Shown here in pieces: positions 35,237 through 48,900 of a DNA stretch of 64,000 nucleotides; the first letter of the stretch is position 1, and each line of letters opens with the position of its first letter. The stretch lies in NCBI GenBank assembly GCA_003254885.1, contig QANT01000767.1:1-64000 (forward strand), given 5' to 3'. A model generated the notes under the pieces. That model did not search any database, had not been told where the DNA came from, and saw only the letters and a list, made by a program, of their open reading frames with translations. The position numbers and the translations under genes were made by a program. Source of the stretch: Purshia tridentata. Taxonomy: Eukaryota; Streptophyta; Magnoliopsida; Rosales; Rosaceae.

Positions 35237-38200
35237 TTAAGACGACAAAAGAGAAATCATGGCATTGGCCGAATCTGGCCCATCATTATTCACACTTGGT
35301 ATTATGTCTATGGGAGATACAAGCTTCACAAACTGTCTGAGTTCTGTAAAGCTGGAATGCTCGCTGTATGGCACCTCATACCTGGAGTACAAAGGAATAT
35401 GCATTCAATTCATGTTTCACTGTAAAAGCTAAAATCACATGCAATAGCTATAAGCCTACAACATAATTTGACAAAAAATCAAATTTTTGCTGTGGGGTTT
35501 ACAAAATCCACACCATCATTTTATTGGGGAGTGATTCTTACATTTTGTTTAATATTGTTGAGCAATCAATAAAAATTTGACTTATACGATAGGGCTCCAG
35601 ACCAGGAATGCTCATTAGTGCATGTTAAACCATGCTCTACCCATTACAAGTTGAATATTCACGAAATTGACCAGAAGAAGAGGAATGAGCAATGACCTAG
35701 ATATATCAAGAGTTCCATCTATGACAATACAGTATTGTAGGGAGAAGAAAACATCACCTTATAATGGTACCCTGCTGCCACCTTTTTCCTGGAGACTTCT
35801 TCTTTCCTTTACCAAAAGTCCAACCAGTTGGAGAGAAAGCAACAATAAGGCTGAATCGACTCTGATCGACAGTTAAGAAAGCACAAATGAATTAGTCAAA
35901 ACAGTAGTCACTGCTGCACTTCACTCCACAAATTCTTTTGAACCATCTAACTCAGCGGAATTTGAATTCATGAAAAGGGTATAAAACTAGTCAGGAAATT
36001 CATGATAGGATACTACTTCACAAACCATAGAGAGTCAAACATCTTAATCCCAAGTCCAGAGTTCATCGAAACTTTCACTATACATTTAATAGATAATTTA
36101 TACTTAAGAAACACATTGTCTGGGCATATCTACATACAAAGGTCATAACATATTAATGAAAATGTTAACCCCTCACCGAATATTGATTGGATATATGCTT
36201 CAGTCGCTTGAAGCTTGCAAGTGTCCACATAGGCACTACATGAATATGGCTTTCCTGTTCATTTAATGTAAACCACTGCATATCCTCCTCAGGAAACCCC
36301 AAACATTTTAAAATATGCAGCTTTCCTGCGTTGACATAAATCTTTTTCCGGAGCACGCGAGCAACCTCCAAATAAAGTCGCTCCTTTCCTTTTGCAAAGT
36401 GAAAATACAACACATGAATGAGGGAGAAGAGATGAGTAAACTGGTTAAAGATATAAATGAAATGTAATTACCACTTTGTGGAGTAATGTAATGATATAGA
36501 GCAATAAATACAAAAACAGATGCAAGGTGTAATTCATAACAAAAACAAATGCAAGGAACAAGTATGACTACCAATAGTGTAGCTGCCAATCAGAAATAGA
36601 GTTTTAGGGTTGAAAGTTTCAGCCTGAATGGCATCAATGACGAACTGTATTACAGCCTCCTGCTTTGGGAAGTCATACTGCCAAAAAATAGGGTATGAAG
36701 TAAACTTCAATTCGTTTCTAGCTTCATATGATTAAAATGTCCAAAACTGACATTTTGGAAATTACTTATGACATAATGCCTTACGTCATGTGTCAAGACT
36801 TACCTGTGGGTTACAGTATGTGGTATCAAGGATGAGAGTATGGATAAAACGTGTTCGCAAAAAAGACATGCTTGCTACATCCTCACCAAAGCGAAAGTCC
36901 CCTGTATGTAGAACAGCCTATATACACAGAGAACCAGGATTATAATCCCAAAAGAAGACATGAAAAGAAAAAAGAAAATACAGGACTATTATGGAGTGGA
37001 TTTGGATGTAAATTTGGGCTACACCTTCCCGTTTGGTGGTTCAAAAAGTATAATTATGGAACCAGGACAATGGTTTGCATCCAAGCAGGTCACATCAATA
37101 CCTGCAATACTGATCTTTTGGTTAAGGGGTACAACCTGTATATTGTCCCATGGAATGCCAATCTTCATATTTACTAGCTTAGCTGTGATGGAGGAGCAAT
37201 AAATCTTTCCATGACAGAAGGACTTCGTTAGACCTTGATAATCTGCAGCAACAAATGCAATTGTATCAAACTAGAAAGCTTGACTACAAATGACTGCAAA
37301 TAATCAGACCTAGGTAGTAGTTGCCATCATTCCAATTGGGAAACATTTCCAGACTAACAAGCAACATCAAACTTAACCCAAAAAGAAAAAGATTTCTTAC
37401 GATCCATATGAAAGTGAGTAAGAAACCAATGAGAACAATCCCGTCTAAGAAATTTGAAAGCATCCTGCAAATGTTAAGACAAATGAAACTTAGCAACAAT
37501 ACCTGCCTCATGATTATAAACAAAGATGAAAGCACCATGACTTATCCTAAAGCTCAAGAACAATTACATACTACAACAGTTTAAAAAGTGAAAAGTATTT
37601 TTCCTTGATCTGATACAACAGAAACATTCACAATCCCTTGCAAGGCGACTTACCACTCGAAATGGTGTTCCTGGTATGCAACACCACAAGGGAACATCCC
37701 TCAGTTTCCTATTTGTGGCATAATTTTTAACCGCACCACGTTTATGACCAGAACCTGATTGACATTTTTCTGCCCTATGCTGTTCTTTAGAGGTGATGCA
37801 AACTCCCTTTCTAGCAGTAGTAGAGCCCGGAAAATAATCTGTAATTAACTTGTTTGCAGCTGTTTTACTAGTATCATCAACTGGTCCTTCCAAAGCATCA
37901 TTGAGCCTCTCAACTCCATCAGTGCTCCTTTTTCTCGGTTGTACTTCAATTCCACCATTACCCCCCTCTCTAAGTTGAGTAAGTGCATGAAAAATCTTCT
38001 TACGTGGACCAAGTGCCGTAATACCTATGCTGAATAAATCCTTCATAGGGAAACAAAATCAATTAAGAGAAAAATTCAATCCAATAAAAAAGCAATCTCA
38101 ATAAAGTCACAAATATATGTTAAATTATATACCTCTTTTGTAAGCCATTGTAGGGTGTCCCAATCAATCTCTTCTCGAATAAAAACATCCTCGTACTTTG

Positions 38201-39067
38201 CTAAGCCCAGGCTGCGCAGCCACTCAAGAACTTGCCCTGAAACTTGAGGTCCCTTTTGGTCATCAGGAAGAAGAACCTGCTTCAAATGAAATACTATACA
38301 CTAAAATTAGCATTTAGTATCAATAAAAGAGAAAAACTTGATAAAGCTGGATACTTTATACTTACATCTTGAGCTTGAATTTCCTCTTTGTCAAGACAAC
38401 CATTGCTGTGGGCCTGTCGCTCTTCGTTGCTCAAATCCGAAATATCAATCCCACATAGAGGACATTGAACCAAACCTCCATTTTCATCCTCAACAATTCC
38501 ATCCCCTTCCTCCATGCCATTGACACTGACACTCCCTCCCTCTCCTACACGATTGCACAGCTTGAGCAGCACATCAAGCTCCTCAAAATCCTCGTTCGGC
38601 GAGTTGCCATTACCAGAATCAAAACCGCAATCAACTGGACGCTTTATTAATTTAGACTCTATTGAATTGCACAGATAACCCCCAATTGGTTTCAATCCCT
38701 TTTCCTTTTCCTCATCAACCCACGCTGAAGAAGAACAAGCGACATTACGGCCATCGTGGGTCCCACAGTCGAAGCTTGTGGGTATGGAATCCAAGCTGAA
38801 ATCTTCAACAGTCGTAGATTCGAAACCCTGAGTTTGATCCAAAATTGAGTCTTTGCTGTTGAAACAATGGGGAGGAACGTTTTCCTTGCCGGAGCTGACG
38901 GGTGTGAAACGCTTCGGTTTCTTGAAGGGCTTGGGAGCTGTGGCTGTTTGGGTGAGAGGAATCTGGAAATCGTCGTCGTCGTCGAAGTCTATGGAGTTGA
39001 ATTTGGCCGAAGAGATAGGCTTCTGGTTGTTGTTGTGGCGTTGGGTGGACTTGGACTTGGAGGCCAT
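35237..39067 (-). CDS. SNM1-like DNA repair nuclease with UBZ4, SAM and metallo-beta-lactamase/DRMBL domains
   Basis: Ten exons (38366-39067, 38133-38276, 37654-38040, 37401-37464, 37025-37242, 36804-36917, 36572-36677, 36177-36388, 35758-35861, 35237-35381) give 731 aa. Order: disordered N-terminus; UBZ4 zinc finger C202-C205-H220-C224 (ubiquitin binding); SAM-like helical domain about 235-282 ([20 protein letters not shown]); linker; metallo-beta-lactamase core with HFHMDH (H428, H430, D432, H433), [16 protein letters not shown] and LDTTYC; then the DRMBL region with SPTGWTFGK and VPYSEHSSF. This is the layout of the At2g45700 SAM-domain protein (723 aa). The family comprises 5'-exonucleases for interstrand crosslink and double-strand-break repair in the nucleus; activity here is inferred. 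It is divergently arranged with the sterol dehydrogenase gene, ATGs 1.0 kb apart. Confidence 0.92.
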
Positions 39068-40067
39068 GTTTGGGTCGTCCGCTGAGTCTTCTCTGAATCT
39101 CTGGTTACCTCTACTCTCACTCTCAAGAGATCGATTGATTGTCTGTAAACTGTAGACTGTCTGTTATATACAAGGAGGAAAGGAATGATTTTTGCGGAAG
39201 CTATTTGAAATTTGTTTGGAACAAACGAAAGGGAGGGAAAATGAACCAATTTGCAATTAGGGATTCTAAATGTACCCACCAAATGATTTTCTCACCTCTT
39301 AAATTTCTTCCCACAAAATATTGCCCCACCACTCTCCCGTCATTCCTTTCACCCACACAGTCCGTCGACTGGCTCACCACCTCATTGATGGTTGATCCTC
39401 GTCCCTTTTTCTTTCTCAAACTCTTTTTCTTTTCATTTCTATTTCATACTCTCTTCGGCCAAGAGAAAAAGAATTTTTGATGTATAATTAATATACATTA
39501 TGTATAGTAACTAATTCAATATATAAACATATTATTAAACAATATATTTATTTTTGTATGATATAAATTAATATTAATAATATTTACTTATATTATATTA
39601 CATATATTAATTATATCAAAAAATCTATCAAATAGAAGAGAGAGGGGTGTGGCTGGGCTGGATGGGTTTTTGGTTAACTATTGGTAAAATTATAATTTTG
39701 GGATAGGAAAAGCATTTGGTGGGTACATTTAGAACCCGCGGTACGATTTGCATTGAATCATTATCGTAGCTGTTATTGGGCTAGCTACCGAGGCCCGTTT
39801 ATACTTTTGGGCCAAGACTAAAGAAATTCAAAGTCTCTTTTTGGGCCGATTGGGTGAATCTTCATTGTCAACCGTCAATCGTCAACTAGATTCCTCTGAT
39901 TTTCCATTTCTTCTCCCGTAGTTTCTTCTCTGTCACCTTCTGCGGCTCTTACTCTCACATACTCAGAGACTCTCACTCCCACTCTCAGATCCATCAGACT
40001 CCGAAATTCGAAACCTCCTTATCAGTTTTACTTCATCAATCACTAGCTGTTGCTATTTTCGTATACA
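39068..40067. promoter_or_regulatory. Divergent intergenic promoter region with site II (TGGGCC/T) elements
   Basis: About 1 kb between the ATGs of the SNM1-like (-) and 3beta-HSD (+) genes. Four site II-like motifs cluster at 39777-39850 (TGGGCT, AGGCCCG, TTGGGCCAAG, TTGGGCCGATT), nearer the plus-strand gene. Site II motifs are common in plant housekeeping and divergent promoters. The middle (39480-39620) is almost pure A/T. No further gene is visible. Confidence 0.5.
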
Positions 40068-43000
40068 ATGGCTGGGGATGAGAGGTGGTGCGTGGTGACC
40101 GGAGGCCGAGGCTTCGCTGCTCGCCATTTGGTTCAGATGCTGATCCGATACGACTTGTTCCTTGTCCGAATCGCCGACTTGGGTCCCACCATGGATCTGG
40201 AACCTTCCGAGGAAAATTCAATTCTCGCTGAAGCTCTAAGCTCTGGCCGTGCCCAGTACACATCCATCGACCTCCGCCTCAAGGACCAAGTTCTCAAAGG
40301 TCAGCTTTCTTCGTTATTATTATTTTTTTCAATCCTTAATTATATTTCTGGCGGCTAATTAGTAATTTACTTAACCTTAGCGTGTTTTGGATTCAATCTG
40401 TGTAGCTTGTGAAGGTGCTGAGGTTGTGTTCCACATGGCGGCTCCTAATTCGTCCATCAACAATCACCAGCTCCACCACTCTGTCAATGTGGAAGGTGAA
40501 GAATGAGAATCCGATTTTTGCTTTTTGTGCGTTTTTGACTGTTGGGTCTTTCTGTAATGTTTCTATAAACTATGCTTTGCAGGAACTAAGAATGTAATCG
40601 ATGCTTGTACTGAGCTAAAAGTAAAGAGACTCATCTATACTAGCTCTCCTAGCGTTGTCTTTGATGGGGTTCATGGAATTTTTAATGGGGACGAGTCATT
40701 GCCATACCCAGCTAAGGTACTCACTCATTTACTCCACTATGGTCCGGGCATTACCTCTCTTTAAAGCTACGATTATTGCTAATAAACCCCAATAATGCAA
40801 GAATTTATTTCTATTGTCTTGTAATTCAGCACAATGATTCATATTCGGCAACTAAAGCCCAAGGAGAAGCCTTAGTAATCAAGGCAAATGGTGTTAATGG
40901 GCTTCTAACATGCTGCATACGCCCTAGCAGCATTTTTGGACCTGGTGATAGGTTGCTCGTTCCATCTTTAGTTGCTGCCGCAAGGGCAGGGAAATCCAAG
41001 GTAAATAAGTTGGTGTTCTTGTTCCTTTATAGTCCTGTCTCCTTGGTAGGTAGTTCCCTCGCCCCTATGCTTTCACACAATTCTATACACATGCTACAGA
41101 TAATTGCTAAGTCTATGAAATTTGATCAATTTTTTAGAAATGATGAATATAAAATAGAGATTGAGGTTGTGACTTAAGTGTCAAACAACATTAAGAGATG
41201 CAGTAAAACTTCTCTTGTTATGTAATTAAATTTTTGTTTCTTGGTTTTAGTGGGGAAAGAGAGAAAAAAAAAATTGTATCCTTGCAGGACCTTTCAATAG
41301 TTGTCCACTAGATGAATTTTGGGTTGTGGAATGGTGAGTTTAACACACACATATTTATGCATGCATCTTCCTTCCACCATTATTAGTAAAGACTCTTCAA
41401 CAATATCTGACACTTTCTTTTTTAATTTCTTTTTTCAAATGATCAGTTCATTATCGGAGATGGCAATAACATTTATGATTTCACATACGTTGAAAATGTG
41501 GCACATGCCCATATATGTGCAGAACGAGCTCTGGCATCAGAAGGGACGGGTGCAGATAAAGCTGCGGGACAGGTGCCATAAACACTCTTCCACTGAATTC
41601 AGTTTTTTTTCAAGGAATTGGCACCATCCCTGTGTATAGAGGCATTTGCATATTTTGGCAATCTAGCTAAAAGGAGACTGCTTTTGCAGGCATATTTTAT
41701 AACCAATATGGAACCTATCAAGTTTTGGGAGTTTGTCTCACTTATTCTAGAAGGTCTTGGCTATGAAAGGTACTTCTTCTTACTCCATTCACTTTAAGCA
41801 TACGTGGGATGTAATTACTTTACTTCTCAATTCCTACTATATGAATGATGTATATGGCATCCTAAATACATTCTTAAAAACCTCAGAGCCTAGTGTAGTG
41901 GTTATTTTCTATGTTACCTGTAAGTTTTTAATTCTTTTTTTTTTCCTTAAAAAAAAAAGGAATAACCTGAAATCTCTGTTTCTTGTTTTCAGTTTTTTCT
42001 CCTCTCTCTAGGTGTGGTTAAAGAGTAAAGTGATTGTTCAATTCCCATTCATTTCCTTAAAAAAAAAAAGGAATAACCTGAAATCTCTGTTTCTTGTTTT
42101 CAGTTTTTTCTCCTCTCTCTAGGTGGGGTTAAAGAGTAAAGTGATTGTTCAATTCCCATTCTCTTTTATTTTCCCTGAATTAATGTTGTTTGCAGGCCAA
42201 GAATAAAAGTCCCTGCCTTTGTTATGATGCCAGTTGCACATGTGGTGGAGTGGACTTATAAGCTGTTAGGCCCATATGGGATGAAAGTTCCGCAGTTGAC
42301 CCCTTCAAGAATTAGACTCCTCTCCTGTAGCAGATCTTTTAAATGTTCTAAAGCACAGGATCGAATTGGCTACACACCTATCATATCACTTCAGGTTCTA
42401 TAATGTTTCATAGGAAGAGTTATAAAGTCCTTGGGTTAATTTAATAGGATTTTCACTGGAACATCCAACCTAATCCACACTGTATACCTATGCACTTTTA
42501 ATCAGCAGATTATCAGATTCAACTAAATCATTTTTAAAACTTCACGAGATATTTATTGTGACAATCTGCAGGAGGGTCTTAAAAGGACAATCGAGTCATA
42601 CCCACATTTGAGAGCTGAACATCGACGTAAAAGAGAAGGGCCATCTAAAGCTTCTTTGTATCTTGGAAATGGAAGGGGTATGAATCATCAGTTTCTATCA
42701 TCGTGATTTGATGTTTTTTATTAGGTCACCAGAAACAGGCATAATGGCATCCTTATGACTGACTTTGCATGGATGAAAGTCAATATACATGCACCCCTAT
42801 ATTGAACTAACGAAGCAATACATTTGCTGCTGTTGCTTTTTGCAGTTGCTGACACATTACTCTGGAAGGATAAAAAACAGACATTCAAGGCGTTATTAGT
42901 TTTGATTGCAATCTACTACAGCTTCATTGCATCTGAATTTACAATTATTACTGTGCTTTCAAAGCTTCTACTGGCAGCATCAATATTCGTGTCCATCCAT

Positions 43001-43822
43001 GGCATCTTACCGGAAAAGATGTATGGCCTATGCCCTTCTTGCATGCATATGTTGTTTAGTGTAAATGCCATTTTTCTCAGCTCTCAATATGAAGTGAAGC
43101 TAACCACTAACTACAAATAAATTTTGACTGCTCCAGATTAGGATATAAAGTTGAGAAGCTTCATTCATCAAATTTCCACTTATCAGAAGAGACGTCACAG
43201 CAAATTGCCAGGTCGGTTGCCTCATCATGGAATGCATCTGTTGTAGCTTTAAAATCTCTCGGCAAGGGTAATGATGGGATATTGTTCCTTAAGGTATTTA
43301 CTATTCTCTGTTGTTCACCACCTTTTTTTGCTTCTAGTTATCTATTCTTTTGATAGGTTATAAGAAGTTCACGTATTGCATTGATGCATCACAATGTTCA
43401 TGTATGCAATTAAAATTGAGTATTGTAATCGTTTTATTTTTAAATTTCTGAATTTTACTTTATATTTACTGGTGATGTTGTAGGTTGCTCTCTCCCTATT
43501 GGTTCTTAGCTTCCTTGGAGCCATTTCACTTCGGAACTTATTTGTTATAGGTCTTTTCTACCTCTCTCTCTCTCTCTCTCATGAATTATTTTTATTTCTT
43601 TGGTAGTTTAAGGCATTAAAAAGTTTCTTTCAGCTCCACCTTAACTCATAGTTTCTTTGCTCTCTCATTGTTCCAGGAGTTCCCCTTTCCTTTGTAGTTT
43701 TCTACGTTTATGAGAAGGAGGAACAAAGAATTGATGCCATGGTTCTAGAAACTCTATCTCGTGGATGCAGATTGAAATCTGATATTGTCAAAAAATTCTG
43801 TCAATCCAAGAAGATTGAGTGA
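40068..43822 (+). CDS. 3beta-hydroxysteroid dehydrogenase/C4-decarboxylase with reticulon domain (3BETAHSD/D2-like)
   Basis: Twelve exons in phase (40068-40299, 40406-40495, 40583-40716, 40830-41000, 41447-41572, 41690-41769, 42196-42394, 42572-42677, 42846-43020, 43137-43293, 43484-43550, 43677-43822) give 560 aa. An extended-SDR NAD-binding domain opens with VVTGGRGFAARHL; the YxxxK catalytic pair is Tyr157/Lys161 (SYSATKA). From residue about 380 a reticulon homology domain follows, with two long hydrophobic hairpins (TFKALLVLIAIYYSF onward, and VALSLLVLSFLGAISL). The fusion and length match Arabidopsis At2g26260 (564 aa), a sterol-4alpha-carboxylate 3-dehydrogenase of C4 demethylation in the ER; the reticulon part would anchor it in curved ER membrane. 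Intron 6 carries a 110-bp tandem duplication. Confidence 0.93.
41943..42161. repeat. 110-bp tandem duplication inside intron 6 of the 3beta-HSD gene
   Basis: TTCCTTAAAAAAAAAA through CAATTCCCATTC occurs at 41943-42052 and 42053-42161, almost identical. It is non-coding. Each copy carries a pyrimidine-rich CTCTAGG that could act as a decoy acceptor. Confidence 0.88.
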
Positions 43823-45978
43823 CTGCTGATAGTTACCATAGTGCTGCCTGCATCTTGTCATGGTGATACTGGTACAGCTTATATGAGAATTCATAGAGAA
43901 ATGCAGAGTTGATGCGATTGCATGTGTCCCGTATATTTTACTTCTATTTCCTGTTTCTTTTTCTTTTTTCAAACCCTCCCCCTTTTCCTAAGAAAAAGAA
44001 AAACTGATTCCATTTGATTTAATATATCGTATCAAAATCTTTGTAACTACATTGTTTGCTCATTTTGTGTATTGCTCTATCATCTTTTTCCTTCCTGAAA
44101 GCTACACGGGACACGATTGTCGTGACTCGAACGCACACGAACTCTGGCAAATATTATTTTAGTAAAACTTTTCCGACTCTATCTCTTTCCTTTGTATAAG
44201 CTCATCGTCCATGATTAGAAATAAACTATAAACAAATTAAAATGACATGACTAATTGCTCATATCTTAATAGTTCACATTTAGTCAACCATATAACTATC
44301 TATTTGTAAATGTGGTTGCACTTGCACGTTACACCTTTGCATTTAATTCACGTCAATTCATTTCACAATTACGAAATTAATAATTTGGTCAACGTGTTTG
44401 TGACCATAACTGTCAATTATCATTGAAAAGGACCGCAAAACATAAGTAATAGCATCAACTCTCAACTTGCGTGTACCAACCACTGAGTCACCACAAATGT
44501 TTCTTTCAGGTTTCAACTGTGGCACTGTGCATTTTGCAGGGCTTTTTTATAAACTAAATTTTCACATCCACCACTAAAAGTCTAAAACCAGAGGGAATTC
44601 TCTTCAAATATTTGTGGACCAACCATCACTTGGTGCCATCAATGATTTTTTTTTCTTTTTATATAGGATGTGATTACAACTTAAGAGCTACTGCTTTAAC
44701 TAGTCATGTTTTTTTTTAATATGCATTACTGTGGCTTTGGACTGCTTTGTTTTGTCGTTGTGGTTGGGACATGCATGCATTTATTAACACCTACTGTCCT
44801 TTTTCAGTAGATGTCATGTAGATAGATAAGTCCACCCGTTTGATGTGGCATATTAGCCTTAGAAAAAACAATTAGAACAAATTAAAGGAAATGTTATTTT
44901 ATCAGATAATTTTTTTTTTAATGAAGAAGCTTTATTTATTTAGTTATATAACATCCAAAGTTAAAAATAGTGTTAGATGTCATATATATATATATATATA
45001 TTTAACTTTGTATTTCAAATGACCTCCAGCATTTTATTAATTTATACAAGACTCATTAGTAAAAAAATTAATATATATAAGATCTAAATTTGAGATACAA
45101 ATTTAAAATCCTAGCATTATTGATCGGATATAAGTATATAACTTCATATAACGTAATAATAAGCCAACTTGATTGCAATTTGCAAATAATGACGATGACT
45201 TTGGTACGGTCGTCAGTAGTGGGCTCCACAACGGGTGGTCCGATTACTTGGGAGACCCAAACCCATAGAAGAGAAGGATGGCACAGTTGCAGTTTCAGCA
45301 AAATCAGAGGGCCAATTCAGGAAACATAACAAGCTTTTGACCGAGTGCCCGTGTCCTGCTGGCTCTGTCTGAGTTGGTGCTTTAAAAGTTGCTGCCTTGC
45401 TTGCATTGCAATTCCCGTTTTTCTCACATTTTCTCGAACCCATTTTTGCCAAGAAGGCAAATAAAGTACTCTCATACACACAGCACAGCACGTCATTCAA
45501 TAAAAAGAAATCGCTTTCTTCACTCTCCAAACCTTTGCATTCAGTGATTCACAAGCCCGAAGAAAACGAATTTACTATCCCATCTTCAAAATTCACTCTT
45601 TGTCTGCAGCCCCTCTGAATCTCTTTACTCTTTCTCTGCTACTTTCTTTGTTTACCATTCCTCCCTTTCCAATAAGATTCTTATTCCTCCGCTTCTGAAA
45701 ACGCTTCCCCTTGTTTTGTTTTCAATTTTTGTTTCTGGGTCATGAGAATCATCCCTTCAGTAATTGAGTTTGATCAATCATTAGATTATTCAAAACCTTT
45801 TTTCCCGCCCACCAAACAATTCTTGTTCTTTTCTCTTTGTTTTGATTACCCTTTTGAGATTTGGCTGAGCTTGTCAGTTTCGTGGAATGCGTGTATCAGT
45901 CTCTGTGTCTTGTAAATTTTTGTCATAAAATTGAACACAAGCCTGGGTGGTGGACCTGGTGGTTAATGGTTGATTGTA
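43823..45978. other. Intergenic, 2.2 kb, and 5' leader of the BRCT gene
   Basis: AT-rich with an (AT)n run at 44981-45001. From about 45450 the composition becomes CT-rich (CACTCTCC, CTCTTTACTCTTTCTCTG), typical of a plant 5' UTR for the + strand gene. An ORF of 105 codons on the minus strand (45213-45530) has no recognisable domain. Confidence 0.45.
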
Positions 45979-48900
45979 ATGGGTGGTGGTGGTGGTGGTA
46001 GAGTGGAAGTGGTAGAGAGCAAAGGTTGCTCTAGGCTATCTGTTGGGTCATCATCTCCATTGCCCTCTTTTAAAGCTCTGCTAACATTTGAGCCATCGTC
46101 CCCGGCCACGTCCTCTATTAGGTCAGAGCCGGTCGTCCGATCAGGGGCACCCTTTGCTGGCCTTGTTATATGCGTTACTGGTCTATCCAAAGGTAAATAA
46201 AAAACAAGCCTTTTGAGTTTCCACTTGTTAAAGAAGTGTTATTGTTAAACAATGTAACTGCTCATATTTGTCATTCATGTTTTTGCAGAAGCAAGGAAAC
46301 AAGTCATGGAAGCAACTGAGAGATTAGGTGGCCAGTATAGCCCTCACTTACATCCTCAATGTACCCATTTGGTGGTCCAAATATCCTTTCTTTTCTTTTC
46401 TGGTGGAAAATATTGTTCTTTTTTCAAATTGTATTACTTGTTGCTTCTTTGGTGCAATCTTTAACAAATGTTACAGCTTTGGAGGACGCAAGTTTGAGCA
46501 TGCTTTGAAGCATGGATCAAGAAATGGCCTCTCTATTGTAAAGATTGGATGGTTTGTGGATAGTGTCAGGAAGAATGGTAAGCGTTACCTTTATTTTTTA
46601 TATATTTACTTTAATTCGTCTTTTCTGCATTCGTTTGACGAGAACCCAATCTTATTTTAGTGGCTGAATTTTGTTTAATGAATTTTTATGATGAGAAATC
46701 AAAGGGAGCTATGGTGTCTCGACTGGTGTGTGTTACTTGATTAGTATAAATCCAGTTGCTTTTGTCTGTTGCAGTGAGGCTGAGTGAATCACTTTACAGT
46801 ATCAAGAGTTTTGGAGAGAATGGTATGCGCTTGGATGAGTTAAATAGGCTTGTTGGTTTTATTGGTACGGAAAAATCTTGTATTCCTGTTGGTGTTCATG
46901 GAATCAAGCAATTGGGGACGATTGAAGAACCACATCTACCCTTTTCTGGAAGAGAATCTAACAGAAGTACTGACTCTACTCTATCTGGTCACTGCATGTA
47001 TGTGGACTTGGACATTACAGCTGAACTGAGGAACAAGGTAAAGTTGAATTTCTCGGCAAAAGTTACTTGTTTTCTTTTACAAAAAAATTCTCCAGTGACA
47101 TGCACTTTCCATATCAGACTAGATAATGGTGACCCATCTTTCAGTTTGTAAAGTTGCCATGGCTCTTCTCTCAAAATCGTTGATCTGTTTGGTAGGTTAT
47201 TGAGGCTGCTGGTAGAGAGGGTGCCACATTCGTTGATCAATGGTTTGTTGGTTGCAGAGCGAGTAATGTAGTGTGTGAAGGGTCTTCTAGCAGTAAATAT
47301 CTCGGCCACTCTAGCAATATCGTTACAGTGAGTAATGCAAGGCATTCTTGTCTTTATTAATCAGCACCATGTGCACTATAGTTTTATTGAGAGAATATAT
47401 ATTTTTGAGGCATGAAGTGTTTTGACCCTCTTGACTGTTTTGGTTTCTCCTATAACAATGTTTGGCTGTCTTCATAGTCTTCTTTCCTATATTTTGGACA
47501 ACTTATGACACCACTTACAGTTTTATAGCATTAGAGGTAAGGGAGTGCCCTGTACATTTCTTTTATCAAATTGAAGTTAATCTGGTGTTTTATGTGTCTC
47601 AGCCGCTGTGGGTTTTGAAAACAGCCAAGGAGAAGTATGTGCACAGGCTTGTGCACATGTCTGCAGATTTGGCCAGGCAGGTTGGTATGATACTTGAAGA
47701 TTTGCAGAATGGCAGTGCCAATGAGGTATCATCCACACATTTTTCTGAAAAGGTTATATTTGGCATGATTTTCAACTCTCTTAATTACCACTCATGCCTG
47801 TTGTGTGGTGAATGCCTTTCAGTATTATTTAAGAGAGATCATTTTTAAATATGTACTAATATGATTTTGGTATTTCCAAGTTGGTATGTTATATATATTC
47901 TTTTTATTGATTTACTAGGAAACAAAGGAGCATAATGTCCCTGAAGATGCTCAGGCCTATAGAAATAAAGCAAACCATGAAAAGAGACAACAGATTGTGA
48001 ATTCTGCTAAAACAGGGGTCAGAAATCGCCGGGGTCTTCGTATGCAGGTAAATTGCTGTGGTGTTTCATCAATATATGCTTCGTCTTTAGTTAACTATGA
48101 TAACTGCTTAAGTTTTATTCTGTTTTCTCTGCCTGTCCTCAACTTTGGTGGCCATGACTCCCATCAGCTTAAGTTGGACTGTAACACACAAATGAGAAGA
48201 TACAATTTACTTGGGTAAACTTTTCTACAGTCTACAATGAAGAGATTTTGTGTCTGAGAATTTGTGGGGACTAGATTTTTAGATATTGAAAATGACCCAA
48301 CAGTGATTCAATGAAAATTCTCCCCATGATTTATGTTCTTTGCTCAGTGGCATGAGGGTGAGGGATCATGCTGGGGAATTTACTCATGAAGAGTTTCTAG
48401 CACCTGCTTAATGTTTGCAGCATCGATTAATTGATTACATGTGTTGCTAAATAATAGTTTTATTGTATACCATTTTATTTATGTGATCTGTTGTTCTTGC
48501 AGACTTGTCAAACCCCAATGCGTCCAATAACCCCTAGCAGCCTTCTGGATTCAATCTGCTGGTCAATATCAGAGCGAACTTCAACGGCTTCTATCTACAC
48601 AGAGAATTTCAGTGGTGAAGATGTTAATGAACTTCATACATCTGTATTCTTTGATGCAGAAGGTGATGGCAAGGATTCAGAAGCTTCATTTGCAAACCTA
48701 ACTAGGCCTCTGAAGGAAAGGTTGTTAATCTCTCTCTTCCTTCCCACCCCACCCCAGATCAAGAAAATAATAATAATGATCGTTTAAGTATTATATCAAT
48801 CTTTTTATCCAATTGATGTGCATCTCACAATAGTTCTCTTTTTGTGTATTTGTCTGCAGTGAGAAATCTGAGTTGATATTTAAAAACCATTTTCTTACCA

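Noticed and set aside
36851-37202. Plus-strand frames of 80-108 codons
   Set aside because: They lie opposite exons 5 and 6 of the SNM1-like gene and are antisense shadows.
45213-45530. 105-codon minus-strand frame
   Set aside because: Overlaps the CT-rich leader of the BRCT gene on the other strand and has no domain.
46369-46480. GT-AG alternatives for BRCT intron 2 (donors at GTGGTCC)
   Set aside because: Joining them to the AG before CTTTGGAGG shifts frame and meets TGA within a few codons.
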